From: a virus
Direction: 5' to 3' (one strand)
Virus record (IMG/VR): IMGVR_UViG_3300007554_000511
Coordinates: 48,631 to 112,630 of that record
Length of the DNA stretch: 64,000 bases
Under the pieces are notes generated by a model. That model ran no database searches. It was not told the origin of the DNA and was given only the letters and a program-made list of their open reading frames with translations. The translations under genes and the position numbers were made by a program. Of the stretch, positions 47,508-58,616 are shown in pieces (the first letter of the stretch is position 1; every line of letters begins with the position of its first letter).

Positions 47508-49805
47508 TTAAATTACACAGCTATCACATGCTGCATCATCATCTAGGTCTGATAGTGGGAGTTCTTCTGTAACCATTTTACTTACATCTAGTTCGCCTTG
47601 ACCATCAAACGTGTTAAAATAGTAAAGTTGCTTGCCGCCATATTTGTAGAACATGATCAAGTGTTGCAACATCACTGACATTGGAATCTTTTCGTCTTCA
47701 AAGAAGATTGGATTGTAACTAGTGTTTACAGAAATACCTTGGTCAATGTACTTTTGTAGAACTGCGACAATCTTTAGATAGCCTTCTGGTGATTTCTGAT
47801 CCCATAGTAATTCATATTTGTTCTTTAGCTTGTGGATTCCAGGAACAACTTGCTTTAGAACGCCATGCTTTGACTGTTTTACTGAAACATAGCTACGTGG
47901 CGGTTCAATACCGTTGGTTGAGTTTGAAATCTGCGCACTTGTCTCTGCTGGCATCAGGGCCATTAGTGTGGAATTTCGAATACCATATGTTTTTAGATCC
48001 TCACGTAGCCCAGCCCAATCTTGACGCTCTTTATACTCTACTAATTCATCAATGTCAAGTTTTCTTGTATCGATTGGTACAATACCCTGACCATATTTGG
48101 TTTCGTTTGAACCAGAACATGCTCCGATTTCTTTTGCAAGTTCAACTGATGCTTTGATTAGATAGAAACTCCATGCTTCTGCCCATTCATCAATTAGATC
48201 AAGATTTGGATTAGTGTAAGTCATATCATTCTTTGCCATCCAATATGCAAAGTTGATGATTCCAACACCAATAGGTCTGCGCTTCATTGTTGACAACTCC
48301 GCTGCAAGAACTGGATAACGTTGATAATCAAGTAACGCATCAATACCACGAACTGCGAGGCGTGCCGCACGTTCAAAGTCGGATACTGTTTTCATATTAC
48401 CCCAGTTGATAGCAGCAAGTGTACATAGAGAAATCTCGCCCTCTGGATCATTAAAGTCATTGAGTGGTTTTGTTGGTAGATTGATTTCTTGACATAGATT
48501 CGACTGGCGAATTGGTGCAACTTCTGGCAAGAACGAACCATGTGTGTTCGCATGGTCAACGTTTTGCAAATAGATACGACCAGTATTCTTGCGTTCATTC
48601 ATGAATGCTGAGAAAAGATCAATCGCATGAACAGACTTCTTACGAATTTTAGTGTTGCGCTCTGCTTTTTCATACAATTCTCTAAATTTATCCTGATCAG
48701 CAAAGAATGCATCATACAACCCAGGTACATCGTTAGGTGAGAACAGTGTAATGTCACCACTGGTCATTAGGCGCTCGTACATTAACTTGTTAAACTGCAC
48801 ACTGTAGTCTAGGTGGCGAACACGGTTGTCTTCTGTGCCTTTGTTGTTCTTTAGAACAAGTAGGTCTTCTACTTCTAAGTGCCAAATTGGATAGTGCAAT
48901 GTCGCTGCGCCGCCACGTACACCACCCTGTGAACATGACTTAACCGCTGACTGGAAATGCTTATAGAATGGAATAACACCAGTGTGTGATGCATCACCAT
49001 TGCGAATTGGAGAGTTGATTGCACGAATGCTACCAGCACCAATACCAATACCAGCCTTCTGTGACACGTATTTTACAATTGCACTCGCAGTTGCATTAAT
49101 AGAATCGAGAGAATCCGCTGTTTCAATAACAACACACGAACTGAACTGACGTTGCGGTGTACGAACACCAGCCATTACAGGTGTTGGTAGGGAAATATCA
49201 AAGTTACTTGCTGCATCGTAGTAATCTTTGACCCACTTCATACGTTCATCGCGAGGATACTGACTGAATAGTGTCGCTGCGATAAGAACATATGCCACCT
49301 GAGGTGTTTCGTACAACTGCTTCGTCACGCGGTTTTGAACCAGATACTTACCGCGGAATTGTTCCATACCCACATATGAAATATGGAAATCACGTTCATG
49401 TTTGATGAACCCATTAATTTTTTCCCATTCTTCTTCTGAATATGAATTAATAAGTTCGGGATCATAAAATCCCTGTTCAGTATTCTTCTTGACGATATCT
49501 AGGATATGCCAAGGTTCAAACTGACCATATACTTCTTTGCGTATATGATAATTGATTAGGTTACCAGCAGCCCACTGATAGTTAGGAGTGTCCTCGCTAA
49601 TTAGATCAGCCGATGCTTTGATAAGTGTTTCTTGAATTTCTGTGGTAGTAATACCATTAAAGAATTGAATTGATGATTTTATCTCCACTTCGCTTGGAGA
49701 AACGCCATTTACGCCATCACACGCAAAGAACACGACCTTGTGCATTTTTTCAAGATCAAGTGGTTCTTTTGTACCGTCTCTTTTAGTTACTTGAATTTGA
49801 TTCAT
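47508..49805 (-). CDS. nrdA: Class I ribonucleotide reductase alpha subunit
   Basis: 765 residues. An N-terminal ATP-cone is followed by the catalytic barrel: FSSCVVIET, NLCQEINLPT, the MPAETSAQISNSTNGIEP loop, and the redox tail DDDAACDSCVI with CxxC. Full length. With nrdB it forms a nucleotide-supply unit for phage DNA synthesis. Confidence 0.97.
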   Translation of the reverse strand: MNQIQVTKRDGTKEPLDLEKMHKVVFFACDGVNGVSPSEVEIKSSIQFFNGITTTEIQETLIKASADLISEDTPNYQWAAGNLINYHIRKEVYGQFEPWHILDIVKKNTEQGFYDPELINSYSEEEWEKINGFIKHERDFHISYVGMEQFRGKYLVQNRVTKQLYETPQVAYVLIAATLFSQYPRDERMKWVKDYYDAASNFDISLPTPVMAGVRTPQRQFSSCVVIETADSLDSINATASAIVKYVSQKAGIGIGAGSIRAINSPIRNGDASHTGVIPFYKHFQSAVKSCSQGGVRGGAATLHYPIWHLEVEDLLVLKNNKGTEDNRVRHLDYSVQFNKLMYERLMTSGDITLFSPNDVPGLYDAFFADQDKFRELYEKAERNTKIRKKSVHAIDLFSAFMNERKNTGRIYLQNVDHANTHGSFLPEVAPIRQSNLCQEINLPTKPLNDFNDPEGEISLCTLAAINWGNMKTVSDFERAARLAVRGIDALLDYQRYPVLAAELSTMKRRPIGVGIINFAYWMAKNDMTYTNPNLDLIDEWAEAWSFYLIKASVELAKEIGACSGSNETKYGQGIVPIDTRKLDIDELVEYKERQDWAGLREDLKTYGIRNSTLMALMPAETSAQISNSTNGIEPPRSYVSVKQSKHGVLKQVVPGIHKLKNKYELLWDQKSPEGYLKIVAVLQKYIDQGISVNTSYNPIFFEDEKIPMSVMLQHLIMFYKYGGKQLYYFNTFDGQGELDVSKMVTEELPLSDLDDDAACDSCVI

Positions 49806-49852
49806 TATTATTGCTCCGAAAACGCATTGTATTTACACAAGTGAGCGTCTAA

Positions 49853-50320
49853 TTAATATCTGTTGTTTATTTCAGCATCTTCCATGCCCGCAACTCTCAA
49901 CTTAATTATGTTTGAAAGTTGGAAGTGTTTTATTTCAAACCCTTTGGTGATGCCGAGGAATTGGTTTCTAACATAAGCAACTTGATTGATTAGTTCACTT
50001 ATTGCTACTACCTCTGCTTCGCCGTCAGAATACTTTTCAGCATCACGGCTGCTTAATGCTTTATTGTAATTTTCTAGGTACTTACGAAAATACTCACTGC
50101 GCTTCTTACGCAGTTGAATGTTAAGATGTTCTAGTATAGCTTCAATCTCCTGCAATTGTGCAAACCGAAGTTCTACATATGCAGGAAGATTTGTTGCACT
50201 CTTTTCGACATTACCTTGTATCTTTACTTCTGTTCTCGCCTCTGCAAGTTCTTTTTCGAAGTGTTCGACACAATCTGGGATTTTGCTCCAATCTTTGACG
50301 ATTGCACTATACCAATTCAT
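49853..50320 (-). CDS. uvsY: UvsY-type recombination mediator
   Basis: 155 residues starting MNWYSAIVKDWSKIPD. The acidic helical layout and the end FLGITKGFEIKHFQLSNIIK match UvsY, which loads UvsX onto gp32-covered ssDNA. Start ATG overlaps the upstream stop (TAATG). UvsX and gp32 are 1-3 kb upstream, which supports the call. Confidence 0.75.
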   Translation of the reverse strand: MNWYSAIVKDWSKIPDCVEHFEKELAEARTEVKIQGNVEKSATNLPAYVELRFAQLQEIEAILEHLNIQLRKKRSEYFRKYLENYNKALSSRDAEKYSDGEAEVVAISELINQVAYVRNQFLGITKGFEIKHFQLSNIIKLRVAGMEDAEINNRY

Positions 50321-50550
50321 TAATCCCAATCATCCTCGTCTTCTTCGTCTTCGTCGTCAAAGTAACGATCATATGCAGTTTGCATGATCTTATCACCGTC
50401 ACAAAGTTCTTCATAATCTTCTTTAGAAAAACCATATTCATCGAAAATTTTAATGAACGCTTCCGCTGCGCCCAAACGTTCTTTTGCTGGAATAACAGAT
50501 TTTGCAGTTTCCCACATTTCAACAACTAGATCCAAACTAAACGATGCCAT
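50320..50550 (-). CDS. Conserved small acidic-tailed protein
   Basis: 76 residues. LVVEMWETAKSVIPAKERLG and AAEAFIKIFDEYGFSKED form a helical core also seen in small alphaproteobacterial/phage proteins; the end is nearly all Asp/Glu (FDDEDEEDEDDWD). Coupled to uvsY. It may help recombination, but function is unknown. Confidence 0.7.
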   Translation of the reverse strand: MASFSLDLVVEMWETAKSVIPAKERLGAAEAFIKIFDEYGFSKEDYEELCDGDKIMQTAYDRYFDDEDEEDEDDWD

Positions 50551-50560
50551 TTATATTTCC

Positions 50561-51037
50561 TTATATTTCAAATTCGCCGTCTTCCCGATGCCCTTGTCGG
50601 TATGCCATGTTTGAATCTGTTTCACGAACTTCAACCCGGCTACACCAAACTCGTTCACCTTCACCATAACTCGGTAAGAAGATCGTATTTATGTATTCAT
50701 AAAGAAAATCTGCAATACCTTCGCATCCTGTTTTTTCTACCTCAGTAATCTTCGCAAGACCAAGATCACCTAGACGCTTGATTTCATCATACTGTGGATC
50801 ATCTTGGGCAAGAAGCAACGTATGATCAAACCATTCCTCAAGTTTGTCCTTTAGTGGACGTAAACCGCCATAGTCCATAACCCAATTACGTGCATCTAGA
50901 TCATCAGTTTCGAATTCAAAACCAAAACTAAATGCATATCCATGAATTAAATTACAATGCGAATTCGCGCGCCATTGACGATATGCACATGGTGCTATCT
51001 GTCTATATGATTTTGTTGATACGTACTTCTTGCCCAT
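50561..51037 (-). CDS. queD: 6-carboxytetrahydropterin synthase (QueD-like)
   Basis: 158 residues. SHCNLIHGYAFSFGFEFE holds the catalytic Cys and a zinc His, YGGLRPLKDKLEEWFDHTLLL the DxG..K and DHxxL block, and VEVRET the terminal Glu. It would make 6-carboxytetrahydropterin, the first precursor unique to 7-deazaguanines. QueC, QueE, FolE and a transglycosylase are not in this window, so modified phage DNA is only suggested. Confidence 0.85.
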   Translation of the reverse strand: MGKKYVSTKSYRQIAPCAYRQWRANSHCNLIHGYAFSFGFEFETDDLDARNWVMDYGGLRPLKDKLEEWFDHTLLLAQDDPQYDEIKRLGDLGLAKITEVEKTGCEGIADFLYEYINTIFLPSYGEGERVWCSRVEVRETDSNMAYRQGHREDGEFEI

Positions 51038-51040
51038 ATA

Positions 51041-52153
51041 TTATTCCTCCGTTTGTTCAATGTCAGCTTCGATGATGTCTCCATTAACATCAACTTCAAG
51101 TGCAGTCAACCCATGCTTTTCGCTATCTAGGTCTTCATTGTTCCATTCTTGCATGACGATATCTAGCTTTTCATCAGTCCAGTTTTTGCGAAACTCTAGC
51201 ATTTCTTCTCCGGACTTAGTAACATATTTTAAACGATTTCCTGATTTTGTCAAGAGTCCTTTTGCTTCAAAGAATTCAATCAAACCAGAATACGGCGACA
51301 TACCAGTTTCATAAGGAATTTCAACTTGTACGCTTTCGAATGGCTTCGCGTAACGTGTCTTCATAATCTTACATGCTGCACGAATACCGTGTACTTGTGA
51401 AGTTTTATTTCCGTCTGCGTCAACTTTTAGTTTTAGTTTACGCATTGCTACAACGATTGATGATGCATAAATGAAGCCTTGACCACCTGAGATTTTATCA
51501 TCTGGATCAAACATGTCCTGTGACGCATATGTGTGGTTAGTTGCAACCAGACCAACGTTAAAGTCACCGAACATATTAACACAGTTACGTACCAATGCAG
51601 CTAGTGCTTTTGGCTTACGACCCATGTCGCCTTTCATGTCACCGCGGTTGAACTGATCCACGTCAGTGGGAGTCAGCATCATACCGAGTGAATCCAGAAC
51701 GAAAAGTACTTTCGGGCGTTGATCTTCATCCATATCACCGTATTCTTTGCGGTAATCTGTCATGAATTCGGAAATAATCTTAGCTACTTCATCAATCATT
51801 GCTACGTTAAGTTTGAGAAGTTTATCGTCGTCTGTGCTTACACCTAACGCATGTAGCCACGCTTCATCTAGTGCGTTCTCTGAGTCAATAAGAACAACGA
51901 AAATACCTTGCTCTTGTGCGTTGCGCACAACATTGCCCGATGCAATATACGACTTACCCGCGCCGGATTCACCTGCGAAAACTGTAACCTTACCAAGAGG
52001 AATACCCTTTTTGAAGTCACCTGAAATTAACTTGTTTAGACAGTAGTTACCTGTTGAAATCCAAGTATTTGGGTCGCGAAAACCAACACTCATACCTGGA
52101 ACAGATTTTGTAATACTTTTGCGAAATTTACTCGCATCAAATGCTCTTGCCAT
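51041..52153 (-). CDS. uvsX: UvsX RecA-like recombinase
   Basis: 370 residues. Walker A AGESGAGKSYI (about 59-69), Walker B VLFVLDSLG, loop regions FNRGDMKGDMG and DDKISGGQGF, and the mobile MKTRYAKPFE block. It catalyses strand exchange for recombination-dependent replication. C-terminus is acidic. Confidence 0.96.
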   Translation of the reverse strand: MARAFDASKFRKSITKSVPGMSVGFRDPNTWISTGNYCLNKLISGDFKKGIPLGKVTVFAGESGAGKSYIASGNVVRNAQEQGIFVVLIDSENALDEAWLHALGVSTDDDKLLKLNVAMIDEVAKIISEFMTDYRKEYGDMDEDQRPKVLFVLDSLGMMLTPTDVDQFNRGDMKGDMGRKPKALAALVRNCVNMFGDFNVGLVATNHTYASQDMFDPDDKISGGQGFIYASSIVVAMRKLKLKVDADGNKTSQVHGIRAACKIMKTRYAKPFESVQVEIPYETGMSPYSGLIEFFEAKGLLTKSGNRLKYVTKSGEEMLEFRKNWTDEKLDIVMQEWNNEDLDSEKHGLTALEVDVNGDIIEADIEQTEE

Positions 52154-52180
52154 ATTCTACTCCAAATGTTGAAAAAAGGA

Positions 52181-52198
52181 GGGCGCAGGCATGCGCCC
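52181..52198 (-). terminator. Terminator of gene 32
   Basis: GGGCGCA, TGCC loop, TGCGCCC then TCCTTTTTTC on the minus strand. No promoter is visible between it and uvsX, so uvsX may depend on readthrough. Confidence 0.8.
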
Positions 52199-52218
52199 CC
52201 CCCTTGTCGTCGTTCTAA

Positions 52219-53253
52219 TTAGCTATCAGTTTTACGATTACGGATCATCGCAAGAATGTCGGACGCATCCTGAGCAGGTTTTGCTGGTGCCGAAACTGAC
52301 TCTTTTACTTGCTCACGTGCAACTTCCTCATTTGACTTGAATGGGATTTCATCGTCATATTTGTCTTCGTCTTCGTCACGTGGTGCAGGTTTTACCGAAA
52401 CTTTTGGTGCTGCTGGCTTTGGAGCAGGTGCTGCACCAGTAGTGTTGTTATATTGTTCGCCGAGGTCTACACCATATGGACGATAGAATTGCGCCCAACG
52501 TGCGGGATCATAAAGTTCACCATCAACCGATGCTTCGAACATTTCAACAATAGCTTGAAGTTCGTCTGTGCTTGGGCGCTTTGGCATAAAATCATTAAGA
52601 TCAAATAGACCAAATTGTTCAATCGCATCACGTTCTGCTTGATCAAGTGAACGCTCTTTGCGCGCCCAGTTTGATGTAGCGTAATCTGCATATTGTCCTT
52701 TTTGTGTTTTTACAAGACGGAAATCAGTACCAGCATCATAATCAGTTGGTAGATTTTCCATATCAGGATCCATCAATGCTGCTTTTAGTAGCTTGAAGAT
52801 TTGTGGACCAATCACGAAACGACGGATTGGGTTTTCAATTGGTTCCTCTGACATTGGGTTCTGTACTACAAAACCTTGGAATAGATAAGAACGCTTCTTC
52901 CAGTATGTGCTTGCAAGTTTCTCCATCGATGGGTCTTTGTACCATGGACGAATTTCTGCGTGAACTGGGCAAGGGTCGCCCCACATTTCAACGCAAGGAA
53001 CTTGAAGTGTCACCGGCTTGTTCTCTGCAATGCCTTTTACACCTGAAAATGGGATTTTGATGATTTGACGCTCACGCCAGAAGAATGTATTCGATGGGTC
53101 TGCGTCCGGTAGAAAGCGAATGACTGAGGTTGAGTCGTTTTCCATATTCCAGAATGGATAAATTGCGCTTGTGCTACGAGTTGAATTGGAATTGTCTGCT
53201 GCTTTGTTTTCTTGTGCCAGTAGCTTTGCACGGATTTCTGCTAGTGTTGCCAT
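52219..53253 (-). CDS. 32: Single-stranded DNA-binding protein (gp32)
   Basis: 344 residues. It has the gp32 layout: a basic N-terminal cooperativity segment (TLAEIRAKLLAQEN), an OB core (YWKKRSYLFQGFVVQN, FVIGPQIFKLLK) with metal-site Cys/His (CVEMWGDPCPVH), and a Pro/Ala/Asp-rich C-terminal tail for partner binding. It coats ssDNA in replication and recombination. It has its own promoter and a long leader (53254-53349). Confidence 0.95.
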   Translation of the reverse strand: MATLAEIRAKLLAQENKAADNSNSTRSTSAIYPFWNMENDSTSVIRFLPDADPSNTFFWRERQIIKIPFSGVKGIAENKPVTLQVPCVEMWGDPCPVHAEIRPWYKDPSMEKLASTYWKKRSYLFQGFVVQNPMSEEPIENPIRRFVIGPQIFKLLKAALMDPDMENLPTDYDAGTDFRLVKTQKGQYADYATSNWARKERSLDQAERDAIEQFGLFDLNDFMPKRPSTDELQAIVEMFEASVDGELYDPARWAQFYRPYGVDLGEQYNNTTGAAPAPKPAAPKVSVKPAPRDEDEDKYDDEIPFKSNEEVAREQVKESVSAPAKPAQDASDILAMIRNRKTDS

Positions 53254-53349
53254 AATGTTTTTCCTTTATTAGCCTATGTTAGATAGATATTAGCCTAGTT
53301 GTTTGTGCCTGAATGAATATCAACATCACCCTCTCTAGAGCATGTATTG
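53254..53349 (-). promoter_or_regulatory. Gene 32 leader with duplicated TAGGCTAATA
   Basis: The leader between the promoter and ATG has two exact copies of TAGGCTAATA (53267-53276 and 53288-53297), 21 bases apart, the second just before the ribosome site. T4 gp32 represses its own mRNA by binding its leader; these repeats are candidate operator sites here. Confidence 0.45.
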
Positions 53350-53378
53350 ATATTACATGTTTTATTTAGCAAAGTCAA
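53350..53378 (-). promoter_or_regulatory. Sigma70-type promoter of gene 32
   Basis: TTGACT, 17-bp spacer, TAATAT on the minus strand. Confidence 0.65.
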
Positions 53379-53405
53379 GCGAAAAGTTGGGTTTATGCAT
53401 CAAAA

Positions 53406-53430
53406 AAGGGACTACTGAATGTAGCCCCTT
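53406..53430 (-). terminator. Terminator of the 53456-54898 gene
   Basis: AAGGGGCTAC, 5-base loop, GTAGTCCCTT then TTTTG on the minus strand. Confidence 0.92.
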
Positions 53431-53455
53431 AATTGCTATAATGTCAAGATATAGT

Positions 53456-54898
53456 TTAGTCGAACTTGTTAAATGTTGAGAATGCTTCTGAAATCATCAT
53501 GTCAATTCGTTTTTCTGCTGAAACTCGTTCCGCAACATCTTCTTGTACTGGTTTCTTTGCAATCTGTACTAGATACGCAACAATCTGTGTATCTTCTTTT
53601 GCAACCGCTTTTGGATTTGTGCGAATCTTTTCAGCAACATCACCTAGGAACATTGCGATTTCCGCTGCGCGATCATGGCCTTTGTTCTTACGCTTTTTGT
53701 CATCAGATGAATCAACGATAACACGATCTGAAAGGTCTGCAATTTCTGCTGCAAACTTATCAAACTTTTGCTGTCGTGCTTCTGCATCATTCTTTGGATC
53801 ACGATATTGGTTTTTAATCTTATCCATGTCAAATGCTGTTGCAGTTTTTGGGAATGTGATTGTGTTTACTAGATTACCATCTTTGTCTTTCATTGTGATA
53901 ATTTTCTTAACACGATCTGCAAGACCTGCGCGGCGATTTTCGTATTCTTCTTCGTTCACACGATGTACTAGTGGAAGAATGTCTTTTAGAGTTTCTTCGA
54001 ATGTTGTCTTTGTGAATTTTGACACATAATCGTTTACTGTTTCTTCTGAAATTTCAACTTCTTCTGTATTTTCATTTAGAGCCATTGATTCAACGAACGC
54101 AGCATAACCTTTGTTTCCTTGAATACGTTTAATTGACTCTTTGATTGATTCCATCTTTAGCTTTACGTTTGAAACGATTGCGCGATTACTTTCGTTAACA
54201 AGATTTTGCTTGTTAACGATGTTCATAAACTCTTTTAGCTTTGATAGATTTGATGATAATTCTACGATTGCTTCGCCAACCATGTCACTTGGGACACCAC
54301 CATGCGCAACGTGTCTCGCCATAGCTCTTGCACCATTCAAATGAACGAATGGATACTTGAAACGTTCACCTTCTGCATTTTCAATAAAGATTGCAGAAAT
54401 GTTACGTGAACGTGCGCCACGCTGTTCTTCGTTTACAGGCTTGCGGTGCTTGACGATTAGTCTTGCGTTTTCTAGTGTTTGGCGACTTGTGCGTGATGAT
54501 CCTTCTAGTGAAGATAGTCCCTCTGACATAATATCACTCATAGTCTGCTCCTTGTTTTGTTCTACTTTGTATGCATAATTTTTTGGTTCGATATGCTTAC
54601 CGAATGTTCTGATATCGAAATCAATCATGTTTTCTTTTGACATTTGACGTAGGCTCTTGATCATTTTTTCAATCATTGGACGATCAATGTCTACATCCTC
54701 ACCAACATGGAATTTCAATTCGTTTGTATCATCATTTAAGAATACCATAAGATTTGGTTCTTCCACGTAGAAGTAACGTGCTTTGTACGGATCCGCAACA
54801 CTTTTACCATTTTCGTTATCAAACATTGTTAACTTCAAACCATTACCTTGAATGAAGCGCATAATCTTTTCTGCTAGGGTGTCAAAATTTACTGCCAT
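53456..54898 (-). CDS. Conserved structural-type protein
   Basis: 480 residues, helical and charged. The block RKPVNEEQRGARSRNISAIF then IENAEGERFKYPFVHLNGAR and AMARHVAHGG is strongly conserved in marine T4-like phages. A late box lies upstream and a terminator downstream, so it is a late, single-gene unit. Virion or head-assembly role inferred; no enzyme motif seen. Confidence 0.65.
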   Translation of the reverse strand: MAVNFDTLAEKIMRFIQGNGLKLTMFDNENGKSVADPYKARYFYVEEPNLMVFLNDDTNELKFHVGEDVDIDRPMIEKMIKSLRQMSKENMIDFDIRTFGKHIEPKNYAYKVEQNKEQTMSDIMSEGLSSLEGSSRTSRQTLENARLIVKHRKPVNEEQRGARSRNISAIFIENAEGERFKYPFVHLNGARAMARHVAHGGVPSDMVGEAIVELSSNLSKLKEFMNIVNKQNLVNESNRAIVSNVKLKMESIKESIKRIQGNKGYAAFVESMALNENTEEVEISEETVNDYVSKFTKTTFEETLKDILPLVHRVNEEEYENRRAGLADRVKKIITMKDKDGNLVNTITFPKTATAFDMDKIKNQYRDPKNDAEARQQKFDKFAAEIADLSDRVIVDSSDDKKRKNKGHDRAAEIAMFLGDVAEKIRTNPKAVAKEDTQIVAYLVQIAKKPVQEDVAERVSAEKRIDMMISEAFSTFNKFD

Positions 54899-54917
54899 GA
54901 TTTAGATTTCCTTTTTA

Positions 54918-54924
54918 GTATTTA

Positions 54925-54926
<2 letters not shown>
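54918..54926 (-). promoter_or_regulatory. Late promoter box
   Basis: GATAAATAC on the minus strand, overlapping the terminase stop, 20 bases upstream of the 53456-54898 start. Confidence 0.7.
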
Positions 54927-56552
<1,626 letters not shown>

Positions 56553-56572
56553 AAATTAAAAATTTCAATATA

Positions 56573-57532
56573 TTATGTCAATGGATATATGCGAAGTGCG
56601 TAGTCGTATCCTGTAGGAGAACCTGCATATGAGTATTTTGCAACAAGATAATTATCATTCATAATAATATACACAGTGCCAATAGTATTCATATCAGACA
56701 CATCAATTGTATATTTAACTTCCGATGTTGCTTTATCTGTGATAGTTACTGTCTGACCATCTGACACCGCAGTATAACTTGTGGACTCAGCAGTCAATGT
56801 TTGTGTACCATTAGGGAATGGAGGAGTTGATGAAATATTCGCCTGATATGCAGTAGTACCTTCTGCACTTAGTGAATACTGCACTCGTTCTGAGTTTAGT
56901 TGCCATACATACAGTGTAGAACCAGAAACCTCAACGTTTTGACCAATTAATTGGCTTAGAGAAGAACCTTTACGAACTTCCGTATTCATACCATCTGATA
57001 GTTGGTAAATTGCTACCGCACCAGAGTTACGTGTTGCATATGCTTCGGCCGCGCCGTATGCACCAACTGCTAAGTGTGTATCGTTCATACTGATTGAAAA
57101 GCCGTGATATGAAAAACTATCATATGCGCCTAGTGATGGTCTGACGATAGGTGTATATGATGTAACTGCGATAGGCCAAGCAGGTGCAGATGGAGTTGAG
57201 GTGGATGAACCAAGTGCATCTGCTTCTCCATAGTATGGACCAGCTACATCTGCGTATGCAAAGTCATGAGTAATTGTACCGTTGCCTTCTGTTACCAATC
57301 CCATATCCTGCGTATCAACTACAACGCGGTCTGTGATTGTACTTAAATCTGTACGTGTTCTAGTGGCTGATGTTGCACCCAGAGACCCTCGGTGCGCCGC
57401 ACCAGAAGTTGGTAGGTCACCAGAATCGTCTGTGATTAAACCCAGATCGCCAAGTTCTCTCAAATCAATAGAACGGCGAAGAATTACCTTTTTCATTGCC
57501 GTACCGATATTTTTTAAACCTCTGTATTTCAT
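56573..57532 (-). CDS. Beta-rich virion protein, putative fibre with FG-GAP-like repeat
   Basis: 319 residues. The N-terminal 80 residues (ELGDLGLITDDSGDLP, then RVVVDTQDMGLVTEGNGTI) look like a repeated attachment module. YHGFSISMNDTHLAVGAYGA then TRNSGAVAIYQLSDG resembles an FG-GAP/integrin-type blade. C-terminus beta-rich. Late monocistronic unit between terminase subunits. A short tail fibre or adhesin is likely; not proven. Confidence 0.6.
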   Translation of the reverse strand: MKYRGLKNIGTAMKKVILRRSIDLRELGDLGLITDDSGDLPTSGAAHRGSLGATSATRTRTDLSTITDRVVVDTQDMGLVTEGNGTITHDFAYADVAGPYYGEADALGSSTSTPSAPAWPIAVTSYTPIVRPSLGAYDSFSYHGFSISMNDTHLAVGAYGAAEAYATRNSGAVAIYQLSDGMNTEVRKGSSLSQLIGQNVEVSGSTLYVWQLNSERVQYSLSAEGTTAYQANISSTPPFPNGTQTLTAESTSYTAVSDGQTVTITDKATSEVKYTIDVSDMNTIGTVYIIMNDNYLVAKYSYAGSPTGYDYALRIYPLT

Positions 57533-57560
57533 ATAGGTCTCCTAAACTATTTCTATAACA

Positions 57561-57569
57561 GTATTTATC
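57561..57569 (-). promoter_or_regulatory. Late promoter box
   Basis: GATAAATAC on the minus strand, 29 bases upstream of the putative fibre start. Confidence 0.7.
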
Positions 57570-57588
57570 ATGATTATAGCATAAAGAA

Positions 57589-57612
57589 AAAGCAGTCTTT
57601 AAAGACTGCTTT
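57589..57612 (-). terminator. Terminator of the 57647-58018 gene
   Basis: A perfect palindrome, AAAGCAGTCTTT meeting AAAGACTGCTTT, followed by TTCTTTATGC on the minus strand. Confidence 0.88.
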
Positions 57613-57646
57613 CCTTGGCCAATCGTCTATACGCTAGGACGTATTT

Positions 57647-58018
57647 TTATTCGTTATCCCAATCACGCATAAGTGCTTCGTAAATTTCATCTTCGTTTAC
57701 TGAATATTCTAGCGGATTATCCCCTGCACTTGGTTGAATTTTTTTCTTCTGGCGTGAAATCGAATCTGCTGTCTTTTTTGAGAAATCATCAAGATCAAGT
57801 TTGTCATTTGCCGGTGTGGGAACATATTCTGCATCTTCTTCTACTCCACCGCAACCACATTCTGGTTCTACGATTTCAACAGGAGCATCTTCTGGTGCTG
57901 CCATACCTGCAAGAGCAAGAAGTCTTACAATTTCTTCTGGGTATTCTGTGCTTACGTTTGTAGTTGTAAGAGATTTACCATTATCTTCTGTAGTTGTTAG
58001 GTTGAAATGTTTCTTCAT
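57647..58018 (-). CDS. Conserved hypothetical
   Basis: 123 residues. Acidic, with EEIVRLLALAGMAAPEDAP, a CGCGG cluster and an end NPLEYSVNEDEIYEALMRDW; this is a conserved layout in marine T4-like phages. Overlaps the upstream gene by 4 bases. Function unknown; probably a head-assembly accessory. Confidence 0.65.
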   Translation of the reverse strand: MKKHFNLTTTEDNGKSLTTTNVSTEYPEEIVRLLALAGMAAPEDAPVEIVEPECGCGGVEEDAEYVPTPANDKLDLDDFSKKTADSISRQKKKIQPSAGDNPLEYSVNEDEIYEALMRDWDNE

Positions 58019-58587
58019 TCTTCGTCTCCTGAAATGACAGAATCGCTTGAACCTTCTTCAATAGACATTTGTTCACCCGATGCATCCCGCTTTGGCTTCA
58101 CACTTAGTTCGTTTTCAACGGTAACTTCATCGCGTTTTGACAATGACTTTAAGAAGTTGTCTACAAATGTACGACCATAATGCTTGCCGTTATCTGCTTC
58201 ATCTTCATAATCCGAGTCAAGTAGTGCTTTCTTTTCACCAGCTTCATCTGGCTCATCTAGTGGCTCCCAACCTTCTGGATGAACTGCAATAAACTTAATG
58301 TTCATTTCTAGAAGATCCGATAGTTGTTGACGCAGAATGTCCGCTGACATTGGATATCCAGTCACGATGTCAATTTTTGAAACGCGAGTGTTTGTTACAT
58401 CCTCTGCAAAGAAAATTGAATTCTTTGTAATAGGTGTAGTAGACACGCGTGAAATCGTTCTTAGGTCATACTTACCCAAGAAACGCTCAATACGATCAAC
58501 TGTTCCCTCGTCCAAGTCCGATGCAAAACGGATAGTTACTTTGTGTTCTTTTGTTGATTCTGATAGATACTGTTTAAAATTCTTCAT
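58015..58587 (-). CDS. Conserved hypothetical
   Basis: 190 residues starting MKNFKQYLSESTKEHKVTIR (GGAG upstream). An alpha/beta core of about 110 residues (VTIRFASDLDEGTVDRIERF, IDIVTGYPMSADILRQQL) then a charged linker. Conserved in marine T4-like phages beside the terminase genes. Function unknown. Confidence 0.65.
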   Translation of the reverse strand: MKNFKQYLSESTKEHKVTIRFASDLDEGTVDRIERFLGKYDLRTISRVSTTPITKNSIFFAEDVTNTRVSKIDIVTGYPMSADILRQQLSDLLEMNIKFIAVHPEGWEPLDEPDEAGEKKALLDSDYEDEADNGKHYGRTFVDNFLKSLSKRDEVTVENELSVKPKRDASGEQMSIEEGSSDSVISGDEE

Positions 58588-58607
58588 TGGTTTCTCCAAT
58601 ACTATTC

Positions 58608-58616
58608 TTATTTATC
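58608..58616 (-). promoter_or_regulatory. Late promoter box
   Basis: GATAAATAA on the minus strand at the end of gene 16, 21 bases upstream of the 58015-58587 start. Confidence 0.55.
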
